A stretch of 64,000 nucleotides of DNA from Serpentinimonas maccroryi (GCF_000828915.1 NZ_AP014569.1:1302001-1366000), one strand, 5' to 3'. Shown: positions 8,558 to 19,169, counted from the first letter of the stretch. Numbers and translations: made by a program. Notes: a model not told the origin generated them from the sequence alone.

Positions 8558-9463
8558 TTATTGCGGAGGGTTGGATTTGGCCCACACGTAGCCGGTCAAC
8601 ACATGAATCTGCTGCTCGGACAGCAACACGTTTTGCGGCGGCATGACGTTCATGATACCTTCGTTGATGCTGCGCACCACGGCATCGACCCCAAAACCAT
8701 GCAGCCAGATGTCGTCGGTCAGGTTGGGGGCACCGATCAGATAGTTGCCCTTGCCTTCGGCGCCGTGGCAGGCGATGCAGGTGGCAAAGTTGGCCTTGCC
8801 GGCGGCTGCCCGCACGCTGTCGTGCGGCGCGCCCGAGAGGCTCAACACGTAGTGCGCCACGTTGAGCACGTCTTCGGGCGAACCCACGGCTTCGGCCAAG
8901 GGCGGCATGACCGCTACCCGACCTTGGGTGATCGAGACTTTGATGGCCTCGGGGTCGCCACCCCAAATCCAGTCTTTGTCGGTCAGATTGGGGAAGGTCA
9001 GGCTGCCGCGGGCGTCGGCGGCGTGGCAGACGGCGCAGTTGTTCATGAACAGGCTTTCGCCGATCTGCATCGCAACCGGGTCAGCGGCCAGCTGTTGCAC
9101 CGACATCTGCGCGAAGGCCTCGAACTTGGGCGCCACCCTCGCCTCGTTGGCTGCGCGCTCGGCCTGGTACTGCCCCACCGAACTCCAGTTGAGCAAACCG
9201 GGAAACTTGCCAAACATCGGGTACAGCAGGCCATAGACCAAGGCGAAGACCACGGTGATGATGAACATCCAGACCCACCACTTGGGCAGCGGATTGTCTT
9301 TTTCGATGATGTCCTCGTCCCAGACGTGGCCGGTGGTGTTGTCTTTGGTCGGGGTAACCTTGACCCGACTGGCGTACCAGAGCAGGCCCAAGCAGGCCAA
9401 GATGCTGATGAGGGTCAGCCCAGCAACGTAGTAATGCCAGAAATAGCTTGTGAAGTCGCTCAT
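8558..9463 (-). CDS. ccoP: cbb3-type cytochrome c oxidase subunit III (dihaem cytochrome)
   Basis: The 301-residue membrane-anchored dihaem subunit that passes electrons from cytochrome c to CcoO/CcoN. Two N-terminal helices are followed by two c-type haem sites, CAVCH (about residue 142) and CIACH (about residue 224). It lies 29 nt after ccoQ on the same strand and 24 nt before ccoG. Confidence 0.96.
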   Translation of the reverse strand: MSDFTSYFWHYYVAGLTLISILACLGLLWYASRVKVTPTKDNTTGHVWDEDIIEKDNPLPKWWVWMFIITVVFALVYGLLYPMFGKFPGLLNWSSVGQYQAERAANEARVAPKFEAFAQMSVQQLAADPVAMQIGESLFMNNCAVCHAADARGSLTFPNLTDKDWIWGGDPEAIKVSITQGRVAVMPPLAEAVGSPEDVLNVAHYVLSLSGAPHDSVRAAAGKANFATCIACHGAEGKGNYLIGAPNLTDDIWLHGFGVDAVVRSINEGIMNVMPPQNVLLSEQQIHVLTGYVWAKSNPPQ

Positions 9464-9492
9464 GATGTTTCTCTTGTGAGTGAGTGCGCGGC

Positions 9493-9630
9493 TTAATCTT
9501 CTTTGAAGGGCAGTTGGGCGGCGTCATCGAAACGGCCCTTGTTGTGCCTGGACCACGCCCACCAGACGATGCCCAAAAACACCACCAAACTGACCACGGT
9601 CACTATGCTGCGGTAATCGTTGATATCCAT
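9493..9630 (-). CDS. ccoQ: cbb3-type cytochrome c oxidase subunit CcoQ
   Basis: A 45-residue ORF: start MDINDYRSIVT, one membrane helix with VWWAWSRHNK at its end, and the C-terminus PFKED. This is the size and form of CcoQ/FixQ, the small subunit that stabilises the oxidase. It sits between ccoO (20-nt gap) and ccoP (29-nt gap). Confidence 0.92.
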   Translation of the reverse strand: MDINDYRSIVTVVSLVVFLGIVWWAWSRHNKGRFDDAAQLPFKED

Positions 9631-9650
9631 GCTCGCCGCTCCTGGCCGCC

Positions 9651-10280
9651 TCAGCGAACCGAAGTACCCAGAACCTGCAAATAGGCAATCAGAGCATCCA
9701 TCTCAGTCTTGCCCCGCACCGCGTCGGCGGCGCCTGCCACCTCTTCGTCGGTGTAGGGGTGCCCGAGCAGCTGCAATACCCGTAAGCGCGCTGGCATGGC
9801 GTCGGCGTTGACCATGCGGTCGGCCAGCCAAGGGTAGGCGGGCATGTTGGAGTAGGGGCGCAGCGAGCGCGGATCCATCAGGTGCTGGCGGTGCCATTCG
9901 TCGGAATAGCGACCACCGATGCGGTGCAGATCGGGGCCGGTGCGCTTGGAGCCCCACTGGAACGGCCGGTCATAGACGAACTCACCGGCGAGCGAGAAGT
10001 GGCCGTAGCGCATGGTCTCGGCATGGAAGGGGCGAATCATCTGCGAGTGGCAAACGAAGCAGCCCTCGCGGATGTACACATCTTTACCCGCCAGCTGCAG
10101 CGCGGTGTGGGGCTTGAGGCCCTCGACCGGCTGCGTGGTCGATTTCTTGAAGAACAGCGGCACGATTTCAACCAGACCGCCGATGGAGATCACCAGCAGG
10201 ATGAGCACGATCATCAGGAAGCTGTTGGTCTCGACCTTCTGGTGCGACATGCCCTTGGTGGAGGGGGTGTTGTTAGCCAT
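9651..10280 (-). CDS. ccoO: cbb3-type cytochrome c oxidase subunit II (monohaem cytochrome)
   Basis: A 209-residue membrane-anchored monohaem cytochrome. One N-terminal helix ([19 protein letters not shown] region) is followed by the haem site [12 protein letters not shown] near residue 73 and the YGHFSLAGE block. The ATG at 10280 has GAGGAG upstream, so the longer upstream ORF is not used. It starts 13 nt after ccoN. Confidence 0.96.
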   Translation of the reverse strand: MANNTPSTKGMSHQKVETNSFLMIVLILLVISIGGLVEIVPLFFKKSTTQPVEGLKPHTALQLAGKDVYIREGCFVCHSQMIRPFHAETMRYGHFSLAGEFVYDRPFQWGSKRTGPDLHRIGGRYSDEWHRQHLMDPRSLRPYSNMPAYPWLADRMVNADAMPARLRVLQLLGHPYTDEEVAGAADAVRGKTEMDALIAYLQVLGTSVR

Positions 10281-10293
10281 GTTGATGCGCTCC

Positions 10294-11784
10294 TCAGGCG
10301 TGGGCAGGTGAAACCGCTGGAATCTTGATTTGCGGCACGGGGCCTGCACGCAAGCCCGCGCGGACCGTCATCCAGACGTTCCAGGCCATGATGCACATGC
10401 CGGCAAAGTACATGGTGCCGCCAATCAGGCGGATGGCGTAGAAGGGATAGCTGGCACGCACCGATTCGCTGAAGGTGAAGGCCAAGGTGCCGTCGTCGGC
10501 CAAGGCACGCCACATCAGGCCTTGGGTGACACCGGCAATCCACATGGAGGCGATGTAGATCACGATGCCGATACAGGCGATCCAGAAGTGCAGCTCGATG
10601 GCGTTGATCGAGTACATCTGCTTTCGCCCAAACAAGCGCGGGATCAGGAAGTACAGCGCACCCATGGAGATCAGGCCGACCCAACCCAGCGCACCCGAGT
10701 GCACGTGGCCGATGGTCCAGTCGGTGTAGTGGCTCAAGGCGTTGACGGTCTTGATCGACATCATCGGGCCTTCGAAGGTCGACATGCCGTAGAACGACAG
10801 CGAGACGATCAGGAAGCGCAGGATCGGGTCGTCGCGCAGCTTATGCCAAGCGCCCGAGAGGGTCATGATGCCGTTGATCATGCCGCCCCAAGACGGTGCC
10901 AGCAGGATGAGCGAGAACACCATGCCGATGGATTGGGTCCAGTCGGGCAGCGCGGTGTAGTGCAGGTGGTGCGGGCCGGCCCACATGTAGGTGAAGATCA
11001 GGGCCCAGAAGTGGACGATCGAGAGCCGGTAGCTGTAGATCGGGCGCTCAGCCTGCTTCGGGATGAAGTAGTACATGATGCCCAAGAAACCAGCGGTGAG
11101 GAAGAAGCCGACCGCGTTGTGGCCATACCACCATTGGATCATGGCGCTTTGCACACCCGAGTAGAGCGAGTAGGCGTGCAGCAGACCGGTGGGCACGGCC
11201 AGGCTGTTGACCACGTGCAGCAGCGCCACGGCCAGAATGAAGGCGCCAAAGAACCAGTTGGCGACGTAGATGTGGTTGATCTTGCGCGTGGCCAAGGTGC
11301 CGAAGAACACGATCGCGTACGAGACCCAAACCGCGGTGATCAGGATGTCGATCGGCCAGATCAGCTCGGCGTATTCTTGGCCCGAGGTCAAGCCCAACGG
11401 CAGCGTGATCGCGGCCAGCACGATCACCAGTTGCCAGCCCCAGAAGGTAAAGGCGGCCAGTTGCGGCAAGAAGAGCTTGGTCTGGCAGGTGCGCTGCACC
11501 ACGTAGTAGCTGGTGGCAAACAGCACACAGCCGCCGAAGGCGAAGATCACAGCATTGGTGTGCAGCGGACGCAGGCGCCCGAACGAGAACCACTCGAGCC
11601 CGAACTGGCCCAAGTTGAGCGCTGGCCAGAGCATCTGGGCGGCGATGACGACGCCAACCAGCATCCCGACCACCCCCCAGACCACCGCCATGACAGAGAA
11701 CTGTCGGATGACTTTGTCTTCATAGACGCCCTGCCGGGCATCGGACACGCTGCCCATCTGGGCATCCGCCGTGATTGCACTCAT
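10294..11784 (-). CDS. ccoN: cbb3-type cytochrome c oxidase subunit I (catalytic)
   Basis: The catalytic subunit (496 residues, 12 or more helices), carrying haem b and the b3-CuB centre where oxygen is reduced with proton pumping. Conserved blocks include [13 protein letters not shown] and [10 protein letters not shown] with the histidine ligands, and YYFIPK. GAGGAG precedes the ATG. It heads the ccoN-O-Q-P-G operon, and an FNR-type box lies 60 bp upstream, overlapping the ccoS stop codon. High-affinity oxidases of this kind serve low-oxygen respiration. Confidence 0.97.
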   Translation of the reverse strand: MSAITADAQMGSVSDARQGVYEDKVIRQFSVMAVVWGVVGMLVGVVIAAQMLWPALNLGQFGLEWFSFGRLRPLHTNAVIFAFGGCVLFATSYYVVQRTCQTKLFLPQLAAFTFWGWQLVIVLAAITLPLGLTSGQEYAELIWPIDILITAVWVSYAIVFFGTLATRKINHIYVANWFFGAFILAVALLHVVNSLAVPTGLLHAYSLYSGVQSAMIQWWYGHNAVGFFLTAGFLGIMYYFIPKQAERPIYSYRLSIVHFWALIFTYMWAGPHHLHYTALPDWTQSIGMVFSLILLAPSWGGMINGIMTLSGAWHKLRDDPILRFLIVSLSFYGMSTFEGPMMSIKTVNALSHYTDWTIGHVHSGALGWVGLISMGALYFLIPRLFGRKQMYSINAIELHFWIACIGIVIYIASMWIAGVTQGLMWRALADDGTLAFTFSESVRASYPFYAIRLIGGTMYFAGMCIMAWNVWMTVRAGLRAGPVPQIKIPAVSPAHA

Positions 11785-11844
11785 ACACCTACTCCTCTTA
11801 TTAAAAACACCGCCAGAGTGTCGCCGTTGGCGCGACTACACCCC

Positions 11845-11858
11845 TTGACCTAGATCAA
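11845..11858. promoter_or_regulatory. FNR-type box upstream of ccoN
   Basis: TTGACCTAGATCAA matches TTGAT-N4-ATCAA with a single mismatch. It is 60 bp upstream of ccoN and overlaps the end of ccoS, so the ccoN operon probably has its own FNR-dependent promoter. Confidence 0.78.
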
Positions 11859-11992
11859 TCGTTTTTCAAAATCCGCTCGCCTTCGCGCTCCACGTTGTCG
11901 TACTGACCGTTGTAGAGCGCCCACCAGAACACCCCGATGATGGCCAGCACCAGCACCACCGACAAGGGGATCAACAACAACAAAGATTCCAT
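11855..11992 (-). CDS. ccoS: cbb3 oxidase assembly protein CcoS
   Basis: A 45-residue ORF starting MESLLLLIPLSVVLVL with a single membrane helix ending FWWALYNGQYDN, then a charged tail, matching the CcoS family. CcoS is needed to insert haem and copper cofactors into the cbb3 oxidase. It begins 4 nt after the ccoI stop, so the two are co-transcribed. Confidence 0.93.
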   Translation of the reverse strand: MESLLLLIPLSVVLVLAIIGVFWWALYNGQYDNVEREGERILKND

Positions 11993-11996
11993 GGCA

Positions 11997-14489
11997 TCAC
12001 CTCGCGTAGGCTGCTACCGGCAGCAAGGCCGGATCGGGGGCAGGAAAGTCGGGCAGGCGCGACAGCCGCATCGCGTTGCCGATGACCACAAAAGAACTCA
12101 GGGCCATGCCCAAGCCCGCCAACCAAGGCGGTACGAAGCCGGCGATCGCCAGCGGCACCATGCTGCCATTGTAACTAGCCGAAAAGACCAAGTTCTGTTT
12201 GATTATGCGCATGGTGCGCCGGGCTTGGCCTATGGTTTGTACCAGTTCGGACAAACGACCGCTTTGCACCACCAGGTCGGACTGCGACTGCGTCAGGGGC
12301 GCGCCGTGGCCGAGCGCGAACGAGACTTGGGCGCGCGCCAGCACCGGGCCGTCGTTCATGCCGTCGCCCACCATGGCGATCTGCGCGCCTTGGGCTTGCA
12401 GGGCGGCGACGACTTCGAGCTTGCGCTCGGGGCCGGCCTCGGACACCACTTGGGTGATGCCCAGCTGCTGCGCCACGCGTTGCACCGCGCCGACCTTGTC
12501 GCCCGAGAGCAGATGGACCTGCAAGCCCATGGCGCGCAAGTCGGCCACGGCTGTGGCGGCATCGGCGCGCACGCCTTCGTCCATGACGAAGGTGGCGAGC
12601 CAACCCTGCGCGTCGCTCAGATAAGCACAGGGCGCGTCGGCGACGCTGCGCCCTTGGGCCAGCAACTGGTCTTGGTCCAGACCGCACAGGGCCGCCGAGC
12701 CGAGCTTGTAAACGGCCCCATCGGCGCGCTCGAGCACCAAGCCGGCACCGGGGACGTCGCGCACCAGATCGGAAGCGACCTGCGACACGGCGTCGGGGGC
12801 GGCAGCACCAGCGTCTGAAGTGGCGGCAGCACCAGCGTCTGAAGTGGCGGCGGCGGCAGCGGGTGCAGCCGCACTTGCCGCTGGCCGAGCCCGCGCCGCA
12901 ATGGCGCGCGACACCGGGTGCAGCGAGGCCGAGGCCAGCGGCCAAGCCAGCTCGAGCGCTTGCTCAGCCGTGAGGCCCGGGCGCACCAGCGCCTCGCGCA
13001 ATACCACCCGGTCTTGGGTCAGGGTGCCGGTTTTGTCGAACACCACGGTGTCGATCTTGCACAGGGCCTCGAAGGCCAGCAGGCGCCGCACCAGGATGCC
13101 GCGCTCGGCCAGCGCCCCGGCCGAGGCCAGCATGGCCGACGGGGTCGAGAGCGCGAGCGCACACGGGCAGGTGGCCACCAAGACCGCCACCGCGATCGGT
13201 ACCGCCAAGGCGGGGTCGATCTGCCACCAGTACCAGGCGCCGAAGGCGGCGCTGAGCAAGACCGCCACCAAAAACGGCCCGGCGATGCGGTCGGCGAGCT
13301 TGACCAGCTCGGGTTTTTCGGTGGACGCCTGTTCCATCAGCGCCACGATCTGGGCGAAGCGGGTTTCGCGCCCGAGGCGCTCGATGCGCACCAGCGCCGT
13401 GCCGGCGAGGTTGTAGCTGCCGGCCACCACCGTTTGGCCGCGCAGCCGCGTCACCGGCTGCGATTCGCCGGTGAGCAAGGCTTCATCGACGGTGGCGCTG
13501 TCGCCGAGCACGGTGGCGTCGCCGGGGAAGGCGATGCCGGCTTGCACGCGCAGCACGTCGCCCACGCGCAGGCGTTTGAGCGAGACGGTCTCGAAGCTGC
13601 CGTCGGCCAACTGGCGCTCGCACTGCTCGGGCAGGCGGTTCATGAGCACGTCGAGCGCGCCGGCGGTGCGGTCGCGCAGGCGCGAGACCAAGTAGCGCCC
13701 ACCGAGCAGGAAGAACACGAACATGGTGAGCGAATCGAACCAGATTTCATGCCCCCACACCCCCGTGGGGTCGAAGGTGGAGCCGGTGCTAGCGATGAAG
13801 GTGACCAAGATGCCGATCGAGACCGGCATGTCCATGCCGATGCGCCCGTGGCGCAGGTCGCGCCAGGCGCTCTGGAAAAACGGCATGCTGGAGAACAGCA
13901 CCACCGGCACGCTCAGCATCCAGTTGGCCCAGCGCAGCAACTGGTCGTAAACATAGGGAATTTCGCCCGGCTCGGTGATGTAGAACGGCCACGAGTACAT
14001 CATGACCTGCATGGTGCAAAAGCCGGCCACGAACAGGCGCCACATCAAGAGCCGGGTTTCGGCCAAGCGCTCCTCGACGCTGAGCGCCTGGCGCATGGGC
14101 AGCAGCCGGTAGCCGCTTTGGCCCACATTGCGCGCCAGCGCCGAGAGCAGGGTCTGGGCCGGGTCCCAGCGCAGCGTGACGCGCCGGGTGGCGGCATGCA
14201 CCCGTACCGACTCGACGCCGCGGCGCCCACCCAAGGCGGCTTCGACGGTTTCGGAGCAGGCCGGGCAGTACATGCCCTGCACCATCAACACCGCTTCTTG
14301 CAGTTCGCGCCCGTCCACCTGCACCGGGTGACAAAAGTCCTCTTGCTCGATGGGGTCGTCGAGCACCAAAAAATCGTCGTCGACGGTGAGCGGGCCGCGG
14401 TGCTGGCCCAATAGCGAACCCAACCCCTGGTCAGGCACAACGGCCCCGGCAGCCAGATCACTGCCTGTTACGGTGGTGGAATTCGACAT
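11997..14489 (-). CDS. ccoI: Copper-translocating P-type ATPase CcoI/FixI
   Basis: A P1B-type ATPase supplying copper for the CuB centre of the cbb3 oxidase. From ATG 14489 it has 830 residues (an ATG at 14501 adds four). It shows a heavy-metal-associated domain with GMYCPAC near residue 70, the membrane motif ATCPCALALS, the phosphorylation site DKTGTLT and the hinge GDGMNDGPVL. An Ala-rich insertion between phosphorylation and nucleotide-binding parts contains a 24-bp tandem duplication. An FNR-type box lies 37 bp upstream of ATG 14489, and ccoS follows. Confidence 0.95.
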   Translation of the reverse strand: MSNSTTVTGSDLAAGAVVPDQGLGSLLGQHRGPLTVDDDFLVLDDPIEQEDFCHPVQVDGRELQEAVLMVQGMYCPACSETVEAALGGRRGVESVRVHAATRRVTLRWDPAQTLLSALARNVGQSGYRLLPMRQALSVEERLAETRLLMWRLFVAGFCTMQVMMYSWPFYITEPGEIPYVYDQLLRWANWMLSVPVVLFSSMPFFQSAWRDLRHGRIGMDMPVSIGILVTFIASTGSTFDPTGVWGHEIWFDSLTMFVFFLLGGRYLVSRLRDRTAGALDVLMNRLPEQCERQLADGSFETVSLKRLRVGDVLRVQAGIAFPGDATVLGDSATVDEALLTGESQPVTRLRGQTVVAGSYNLAGTALVRIERLGRETRFAQIVALMEQASTEKPELVKLADRIAGPFLVAVLLSAAFGAWYWWQIDPALAVPIAVAVLVATCPCALALSTPSAMLASAGALAERGILVRRLLAFEALCKIDTVVFDKTGTLTQDRVVLREALVRPGLTAEQALELAWPLASASLHPVSRAIAARARPAASAAAPAAAAATSDAGAAATSDAGAAAPDAVSQVASDLVRDVPGAGLVLERADGAVYKLGSAALCGLDQDQLLAQGRSVADAPCAYLSDAQGWLATFVMDEGVRADAATAVADLRAMGLQVHLLSGDKVGAVQRVAQQLGITQVVSEAGPERKLEVVAALQAQGAQIAMVGDGMNDGPVLARAQVSFALGHGAPLTQSQSDLVVQSGRLSELVQTIGQARRTMRIIKQNLVFSASYNGSMVPLAIAGFVPPWLAGLGMALSSFVVIGNAMRLSRLPDFPAPDPALLPVAAYAR
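12798..12845. repeat. 24-bp tandem duplication inside ccoI
   Basis: Two perfect 24-bp copies (12798-12821 and 12822-12845) encode two copies of an eight-residue Ala-rich unit containing TSDAG, inside an alanine-rich linker of CcoI. It keeps the frame and probably arose by slippage. Confidence 0.85.
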
Positions 14490-14525
14490 GCGGGCGAGCA
14501 TACCATCGGGCTTGGCTGCGCCGGC

Positions 14526-14539
14526 TTGATTCAGATCAA
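14526..14539. promoter_or_regulatory. Perfect FNR box upstream of ccoI
   Basis: TTGATTCAGATCAA is an exact TTGAT-N4-ATCAA match, 37 bp upstream of the ccoI start and 105 bp upstream of the divergent universal stress protein. It could serve either gene. Confidence 0.82.
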
Positions 14540-14643
14540 GTCTGAGGGCTATTTGGATGTGCGCGCAGGGCCAGCGAGCGGATCGGGGCCCGGCGTTGCA
14601 GGCACAATGGAGTCACCCCCATTTTTTCTGGAGCTTAACTGCC

Positions 14644-15087
14644 ATGTACCAACGCATCCTCGTGACCACCGATGGCTCGGAACTGTCGGATCAGGCCGTC
14701 GCGCACGCGCTCAAGCTCGCCAATGCGCTCTGCGCCGAACTGCTGGCGCTGCGCGTGGTCGCGCCCTACCCCAAGACCTATTTCGAAGGCGGTGTGGCGC
14801 TGGCCGAAGAAGAAGTGCGGCGCATCGAACAGCAGTGGCACGATGACGCCATGGAGAGCCTGCACGCGATTCAGGCCGAGGGCCAAAAGCTCGGCGTCAA
14901 GGTGCGGCCGCTGACGGTGCAGTCGGAACTGATCGCCGAAGCCATCATGGCAGCCGCGCAGCAGCACAAGGCCGACCTGATCGTGATGGCCTCGCACGGT
15001 CGACGTGGCCTCAAGCGCCTGCTGCTGGGCAGCGAAACCCAGCAGGTGCTGACGCACACCAGCATACCGGTGCTGGTGTTGCGTTAA
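14644..15087 (+). CDS. Universal stress protein, UspA family
   Basis: A 147-residue single-domain Usp protein starting MYQRILVTTDGSE, with the ATP-binding motif G-x2-G-x9-G-S visible in GRRGLKRLLLGSET and a final strand PVLVLR. Usp proteins help survival in stress and stationary phase; the exact role is unknown. The ATG at 14644 gives the standard N-terminus, with GGAG 9 nt upstream. It diverges from ccoI across a perfect FNR box, which suggests low-oxygen induction. Confidence 0.93.
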   Translation: MYQRILVTTDGSELSDQAVAHALKLANALCAELLALRVVAPYPKTYFEGGVALAEEEVRRIEQQWHDDAMESLHAIQAEGQKLGVKVRPLTVQSELIAEAIMAAAQQHKADLIVMASHGRRGLKRLLLGSETQQVLTHTSIPVLVLR

Positions 15088-15093
15088 TTTTTC

Positions 15094-15912
15094 TTAAGCG
15101 GCTGTGGCGCGCTGCCGGTGCGCCCAGCCCCACAGCGCAGCCCCGGCCAGCACCATGGGCAGGCTCAGCCACTGGCCCATGCTCAAGCCCAGCCCAAGCA
15201 GCCCGAGGTGGGCGTCGGGCTCGCGCCAGAACTCGGCCGTGAAGCGCAGCAACCCATAGCCCACCAAAAACGCCGCCGACACCTCGCCCAAGCGCCGCGG
15301 CCCTCGTGCGTACAGCCACAGCAACACAAACAGCAGCAGCCCCTCGAGCAGCGCCTGGTAGATCTGCGAGGGGTGGCGCGGCAAATCGCCGGCGCCACGA
15401 AACACCATCGCCCACGGCAGCGCCGGGTCGGCCACGCGGCCCCAGAGTTCGCCGTTGATGAAGTTGCCAATGCGCCCGCTGGCCAGCCCTACGGGGATGC
15501 ACGGGGCGATGAAATCGGTGATCTGCAGCCAGTTGCGCTGGCGCCGCCACGCAAACCAAGCCATGCCCAGCAACACGCCGATGAAGCCGCCGTGAAAGCT
15601 CAAGCCGCCCTCCCAGACCGCAAAAATGCGCAGCGGCTCGGCCAGAAACTCGAGCGGGCGGTAAAACAGCGCATAGCCTAGGCGACCGCCGACGATGATA
15701 CCGATCACGCCCAAAAACAGCAGGTCTTCGATGTCGCGCCGGCCCCAGCCCAGCGCCGCGTAAGTCGGGTGCCGCAGCCGGAGCAGCGTAAGCCCAAAGA
15801 ACAGCGCAAAGGCGATCAGGTACATCAGCCCGTACCAGTGGATGGCCAGCGGCCCGAGCTGCAGCGCCACCGGGTCGATCTGCGGGTGCTGCAAGAAAGT
15901 GCTTGCGCTCAT
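15094..15912 (-). CDS. lgt: Prolipoprotein diacylglyceryl transferase
   Basis: An inner-membrane enzyme moving diacylglycerol from phosphatidylglycerol to the lipobox cysteine of prolipoproteins. The 272 residues form about seven helices. The Lgt signature is visible in [14 protein letters not shown], with [11 protein letters not shown] near the start and the catalytic-region motif HGGFIGV. It follows ilvD by 3 nt on the same strand and converges on usp with a 6-nt gap. Confidence 0.96.
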   Translation of the reverse strand: MSASTFLQHPQIDPVALQLGPLAIHWYGLMYLIAFALFFGLTLLRLRHPTYAALGWGRRDIEDLLFLGVIGIIVGGRLGYALFYRPLEFLAEPLRIFAVWEGGLSFHGGFIGVLLGMAWFAWRRQRNWLQITDFIAPCIPVGLASGRIGNFINGELWGRVADPALPWAMVFRGAGDLPRHPSQIYQALLEGLLLFVLLWLYARGPRRLGEVSAAFLVGYGLLRFTAEFWREPDAHLGLLGLGLSMGQWLSLPMVLAGAALWGWAHRQRATAA

Positions 15913-15915
15913 GCT

Positions 15916-17826
15916 TTAGTCCAGCGCCGACAAATCACGCACCGCGCCCTTGTCGGCCGACAGCACCAGCTTGGCGTAGGCCTTGAGCGCCGCCGAGACC
16001 TTGCGCGGACGGGGCGCCGCCGGCTTCCAGCCGAGCTGGTCTTGCACCAGTCGCCGCTGCGCCAGTTCGTCGGCGCTCACCAGCAAGTCGATGCTGCGCT
16101 GCGCGATGTCGATGCGGATGCGGTCGCCCTCGCGCACCAAGCCGATGGCGCCCCCGGCTGCCGCCTCGGGTGAGGCGTGGCCGATGCTCAGGCCCGAGGT
16201 GCCACCCGAAAAGCGCCCGTCGGTGAGCAGCGCGCACGATTTGCCCAGCCCCTTGGACTTGAGGTACGAGGTCGGGTAGAGCATCTCTTGCATGCCGGGG
16301 CCGCCGCGTGGGCCTTCGTAGCGGATCACGACCGCGTCGCCGGGCACGATCTGGTCGCTCAAAATCGCTTGCACGGCTGCGTCTTGGCTCTCGAACACGC
16401 GCGCCGGGCCCTCGAAGGCGCGCAGGGTCGAGGTGGGTACGCTGGTGGTGTAGCGCAGCTGCTCGGCCTCGAACATGCTCTGATCGACGCCGGCGGTTTT
16501 GACGATGCAGCCATCGAGCGCCAAGTTGCCGTAGAGCACCGCCAGCCCGCCATCGCGCGAGTAGGCGTGCTCGAGGTCGCGGATGCAGCCTTGGGCGCGG
16601 TCGGTATCCAGGCTGGGCCAGCGCTGGCTCTGGCTGAAGGCGGTCTGGCTCGGCACCCCGCCCGGGGCGGCGCGGTAGAAGGTTTGCACCTCGGGGCTGG
16701 GGGCACCCATGATGTCGTACTGCGCCAGCGCCGCTGCAAAGCTCGGGCTGTGCACGGTGCCGCAGTGGGCGTGCAGCAGGCCGGCGCGGTTGAGCTCGCC
16801 CAAAATGGCAAAAATGCCCCCAGCGCGGTGCACATCTTCGATGTGGTAGCGGTCGGTGTTGGGCGCCACCTTGCACAGCGTGGGCACGCGGCGCGACAGG
16901 CGGTCGATGTCGGCCATGGTGAATTCGACCTCGGCCTCGCGCGCCGTGGCCAGCAGGTGCAGCACGGTGTTGGTGGAGCCGCCCATGGCGATATCGAGCG
17001 CGACCGCGTTCTCAAAGGCCTCGAAGGTGGCGATGGAGCGCGGCAGCACCGAGGCGTCGTCGCCCTCGTAGTAGCGCCGCGCCAGCTCGACGATCAGGCG
17101 CCCGGCGCGGCGAAACAGCTGCTCGCGCTCGGTGTGGGTAGCGAGCACGGTGCCGTTGCCGGGCAGGCTCAGGCCCAGGGCTTCGGTCAGGCAGTTCATC
17201 GAATTGGCGGTGAACATGCCCGAGCACGAACCGCAGGTGGGGCAGGCGTTGCGCTCGACTTCGGCCAGCTCGGCATCCGACACCGAGGCGTCGGCGGCCA
17301 ACACCATGGCATCGACCAGATCGAGCTTTTTGATGGTGATGGTCTGGCTGCCCGGCTGCTGGCGCTGCACCTTGCCGGCTTCCATCGGGCCACCCGAGAC
17401 GAACACCACCGGGATGTTGAGGCGCATGGCGGCCATGAGCATGCCGGGGGTGATTTTGTCGCAGTTGGAGATGCACACCAGCGCGTCGGCGCAGTGGGCG
17501 TTGACCATGTACTCCACGCTGTCGGCGATCACCTCGCGGCTGGGCAGCGAGTACAGCATGCCGTCGTGGCCCATGGCGATGCCGTCATCGACGGCGATGG
17601 TGTGAAACTCTTTGGCCACGCCACCAGCGGCCTCGATCTCGCGCGCCACCAGTTGCCCTAGGTCTTTGAGGTGCACGTGGCCAGGCACGAACTGGGTAAA
17701 GCTGTTGGCGATGGCGATGATGGGCTTGTCAAAATCGCCGTCTTTCATGCCGGTGGCGCGCCACAGGGCACGGGCACCCGCCATGTTGCGGCCAGCGGTG
17801 GAGGTTTTGGAGCGGTAGGTGGGCAT
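15916..17826 (-). CDS. ilvD: Dihydroxy-acid dehydratase
   Basis: Catalyses the third step of branched-chain amino-acid synthesis, dehydrating dihydroxy acids to 2-keto acids with an iron-sulfur cluster. Its 636 residues resemble the enterobacterial form. The cluster cysteines are seen in [11 protein letters not shown] and in [17 protein letters not shown], and the C-terminal block GRFSGGTSG is present. It begins [19 protein letters not shown], the standard start. Confidence 0.97.
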   Translation of the reverse strand: MPTYRSKTSTAGRNMAGARALWRATGMKDGDFDKPIIAIANSFTQFVPGHVHLKDLGQLVAREIEAAGGVAKEFHTIAVDDGIAMGHDGMLYSLPSREVIADSVEYMVNAHCADALVCISNCDKITPGMLMAAMRLNIPVVFVSGGPMEAGKVQRQQPGSQTITIKKLDLVDAMVLAADASVSDAELAEVERNACPTCGSCSGMFTANSMNCLTEALGLSLPGNGTVLATHTEREQLFRRAGRLIVELARRYYEGDDASVLPRSIATFEAFENAVALDIAMGGSTNTVLHLLATAREAEVEFTMADIDRLSRRVPTLCKVAPNTDRYHIEDVHRAGGIFAILGELNRAGLLHAHCGTVHSPSFAAALAQYDIMGAPSPEVQTFYRAAPGGVPSQTAFSQSQRWPSLDTDRAQGCIRDLEHAYSRDGGLAVLYGNLALDGCIVKTAGVDQSMFEAEQLRYTTSVPTSTLRAFEGPARVFESQDAAVQAILSDQIVPGDAVVIRYEGPRGGPGMQEMLYPTSYLKSKGLGKSCALLTDGRFSGGTSGLSIGHASPEAAAGGAIGLVREGDRIRIDIAQRSIDLLVSADELAQRRLVQDQLGWKPAAPRPRKVSAALKAYAKLVLSADKGAVRDLSALD

Positions 17827-17943
17827 GGGAGGCGTCTGCTAAAAAAAGGGTGGCACACGATCGGGCATTATCGCTTGCAAAGCCTGCGCGCCGGGCAAGA
17901 CCCCACGGGCAGGGCCCCAACCGCCCCCTGCCCTCGAGGCGCG

Positions 17944-18888
17944 TCAAACCTGCGGCTGCGCCTCGAAGCGCAGCGAGAAATCCACCGCCTTGAGGTCTTT
18001 GGTCAGGGCCCCGATGGAGATGCGATCGACCCCGGTTTCGGCCAGCGCGCGCACCGTCTCGAGGTTCACACCACCCGACACCTCCAGCAGCGCCGGCCCG
18101 CTGGGGTGGGCGGTGTTGCGGCGCACCGCTTCGCGCAAGGTGGGCAAGTCCATGTTGTCGAGCAAGACCATGCGCGCCCCGGCGGTGAGCGCCTCGTCGA
18201 GCTGCGCCAGCGTTTCGACCTCGATCTGCACGAAGCGCACTGTGGCCGCCCCTTGCGCCACCAGCCGCTGCGCCTGCTGCAGCGCCGCCGCCACGCCGCC
18301 GACGGCAGCGATGTGGTTTTCTTTGATCAGCACAGCGTCGTACAGCCCGAGGCGGTGGTTGGTGCCGCCGCCGGTGCGCACCGCGTACTTTTGCGCCAGC
18401 CGCAAGCCGGGCAGGGTTTTGCGCGTGTCCACGATCTGCGCCCGCGTGCCCGCCACCTGCTGCACAAAGCGCGCGGTCTGCGTGGCCACGGCGCTCAGGG
18501 TCTGCAAAAAGTTGAGCGCGGTGCGCTCGGCGCTCAGCAGGGCGCGCGCCCGGCCCTCGAGGCGCAGCACCACCTGGTTGGCGGCGCAGCGCTGGCCTTC
18601 GGGCACCAGCCAATGCAGCCGCGCATCGGGGTCGAGCGCCAGCACCGCCGCCTGCACCCACGGCGCACCGCAGAGCACCGCCGCCTCGCGCGCCAGCAAA
18701 TTCGCACAGGCACGGCGTTCGGGGTCGATCAGGGCGGCGCTCAGGTCGCCAGTGCCCACGTCTTCGGCCAGCGCGCGCGCCACGTCGGCTTGCGCCAGCG
18801 CGGCTATGGTGGCGGGGGTGAAGGGGTCGGCGAAAGAACCAGCGAGAGACTTGGGCTCTGGGGTCGGGTCAAGGTTTGGGAGCGTCAT
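17944..18888 (-). CDS. nadC: Nicotinate-nucleotide diphosphorylase (quinolinate phosphoribosyltransferase)
   Basis: Converts quinolinate and PRPP to nicotinate mononucleotide, CO2 and PPi in NAD synthesis. From ATG 18888 it has 314 residues. Visible motifs are EDVGTGDLSAALI, NFLQTLSAVAT, DTRKTLPGLR, GGGTNHRLGLYDAVLIKENH and the C-terminal SIGALTKDL. An upstream ATG at 18939 gives an unlikely 17-residue extension. It diverges from panB across 281 bp with no other recognisable gene. Confidence 0.95.
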   Translation of the reverse strand: MTLPNLDPTPEPKSLAGSFADPFTPATIAALAQADVARALAEDVGTGDLSAALIDPERRACANLLAREAAVLCGAPWVQAAVLALDPDARLHWLVPEGQRCAANQVVLRLEGRARALLSAERTALNFLQTLSAVATQTARFVQQVAGTRAQIVDTRKTLPGLRLAQKYAVRTGGGTNHRLGLYDAVLIKENHIAAVGGVAAALQQAQRLVAQGAATVRFVQIEVETLAQLDEALTAGARMVLLDNMDLPTLREAVRRNTAHPSGPALLEVSGGVNLETVRALAETGVDRISIGALTKDLKAVDFSLRFEAQPQV

Positions 18889-19169
18889 AGGCCGAATTGT
18901 GCTCCAGAGCGCGGGCGGGTGGCGGGTCTGCCCATTCAAAGCAAAGAAGTCTCTGTGCTGCGTAGATGTTCGCGTTCAAGGCCCATCCGCTGGGGCAGAC
19001 TTGCGCAGATGGTTGCCCGATCCGGGCTTACCCCAACGCCCCCATCGCTGGACCCCAGACCCCGAAAAATTCCGCCACCAGCCCCAGCCGCGGCAGCGCA
19101 AGCCGCCAAGCTCTGATAGACAATAGCTGCCTACCGCCCCCATCCCCCCACGGCCACCCCACCCACACC

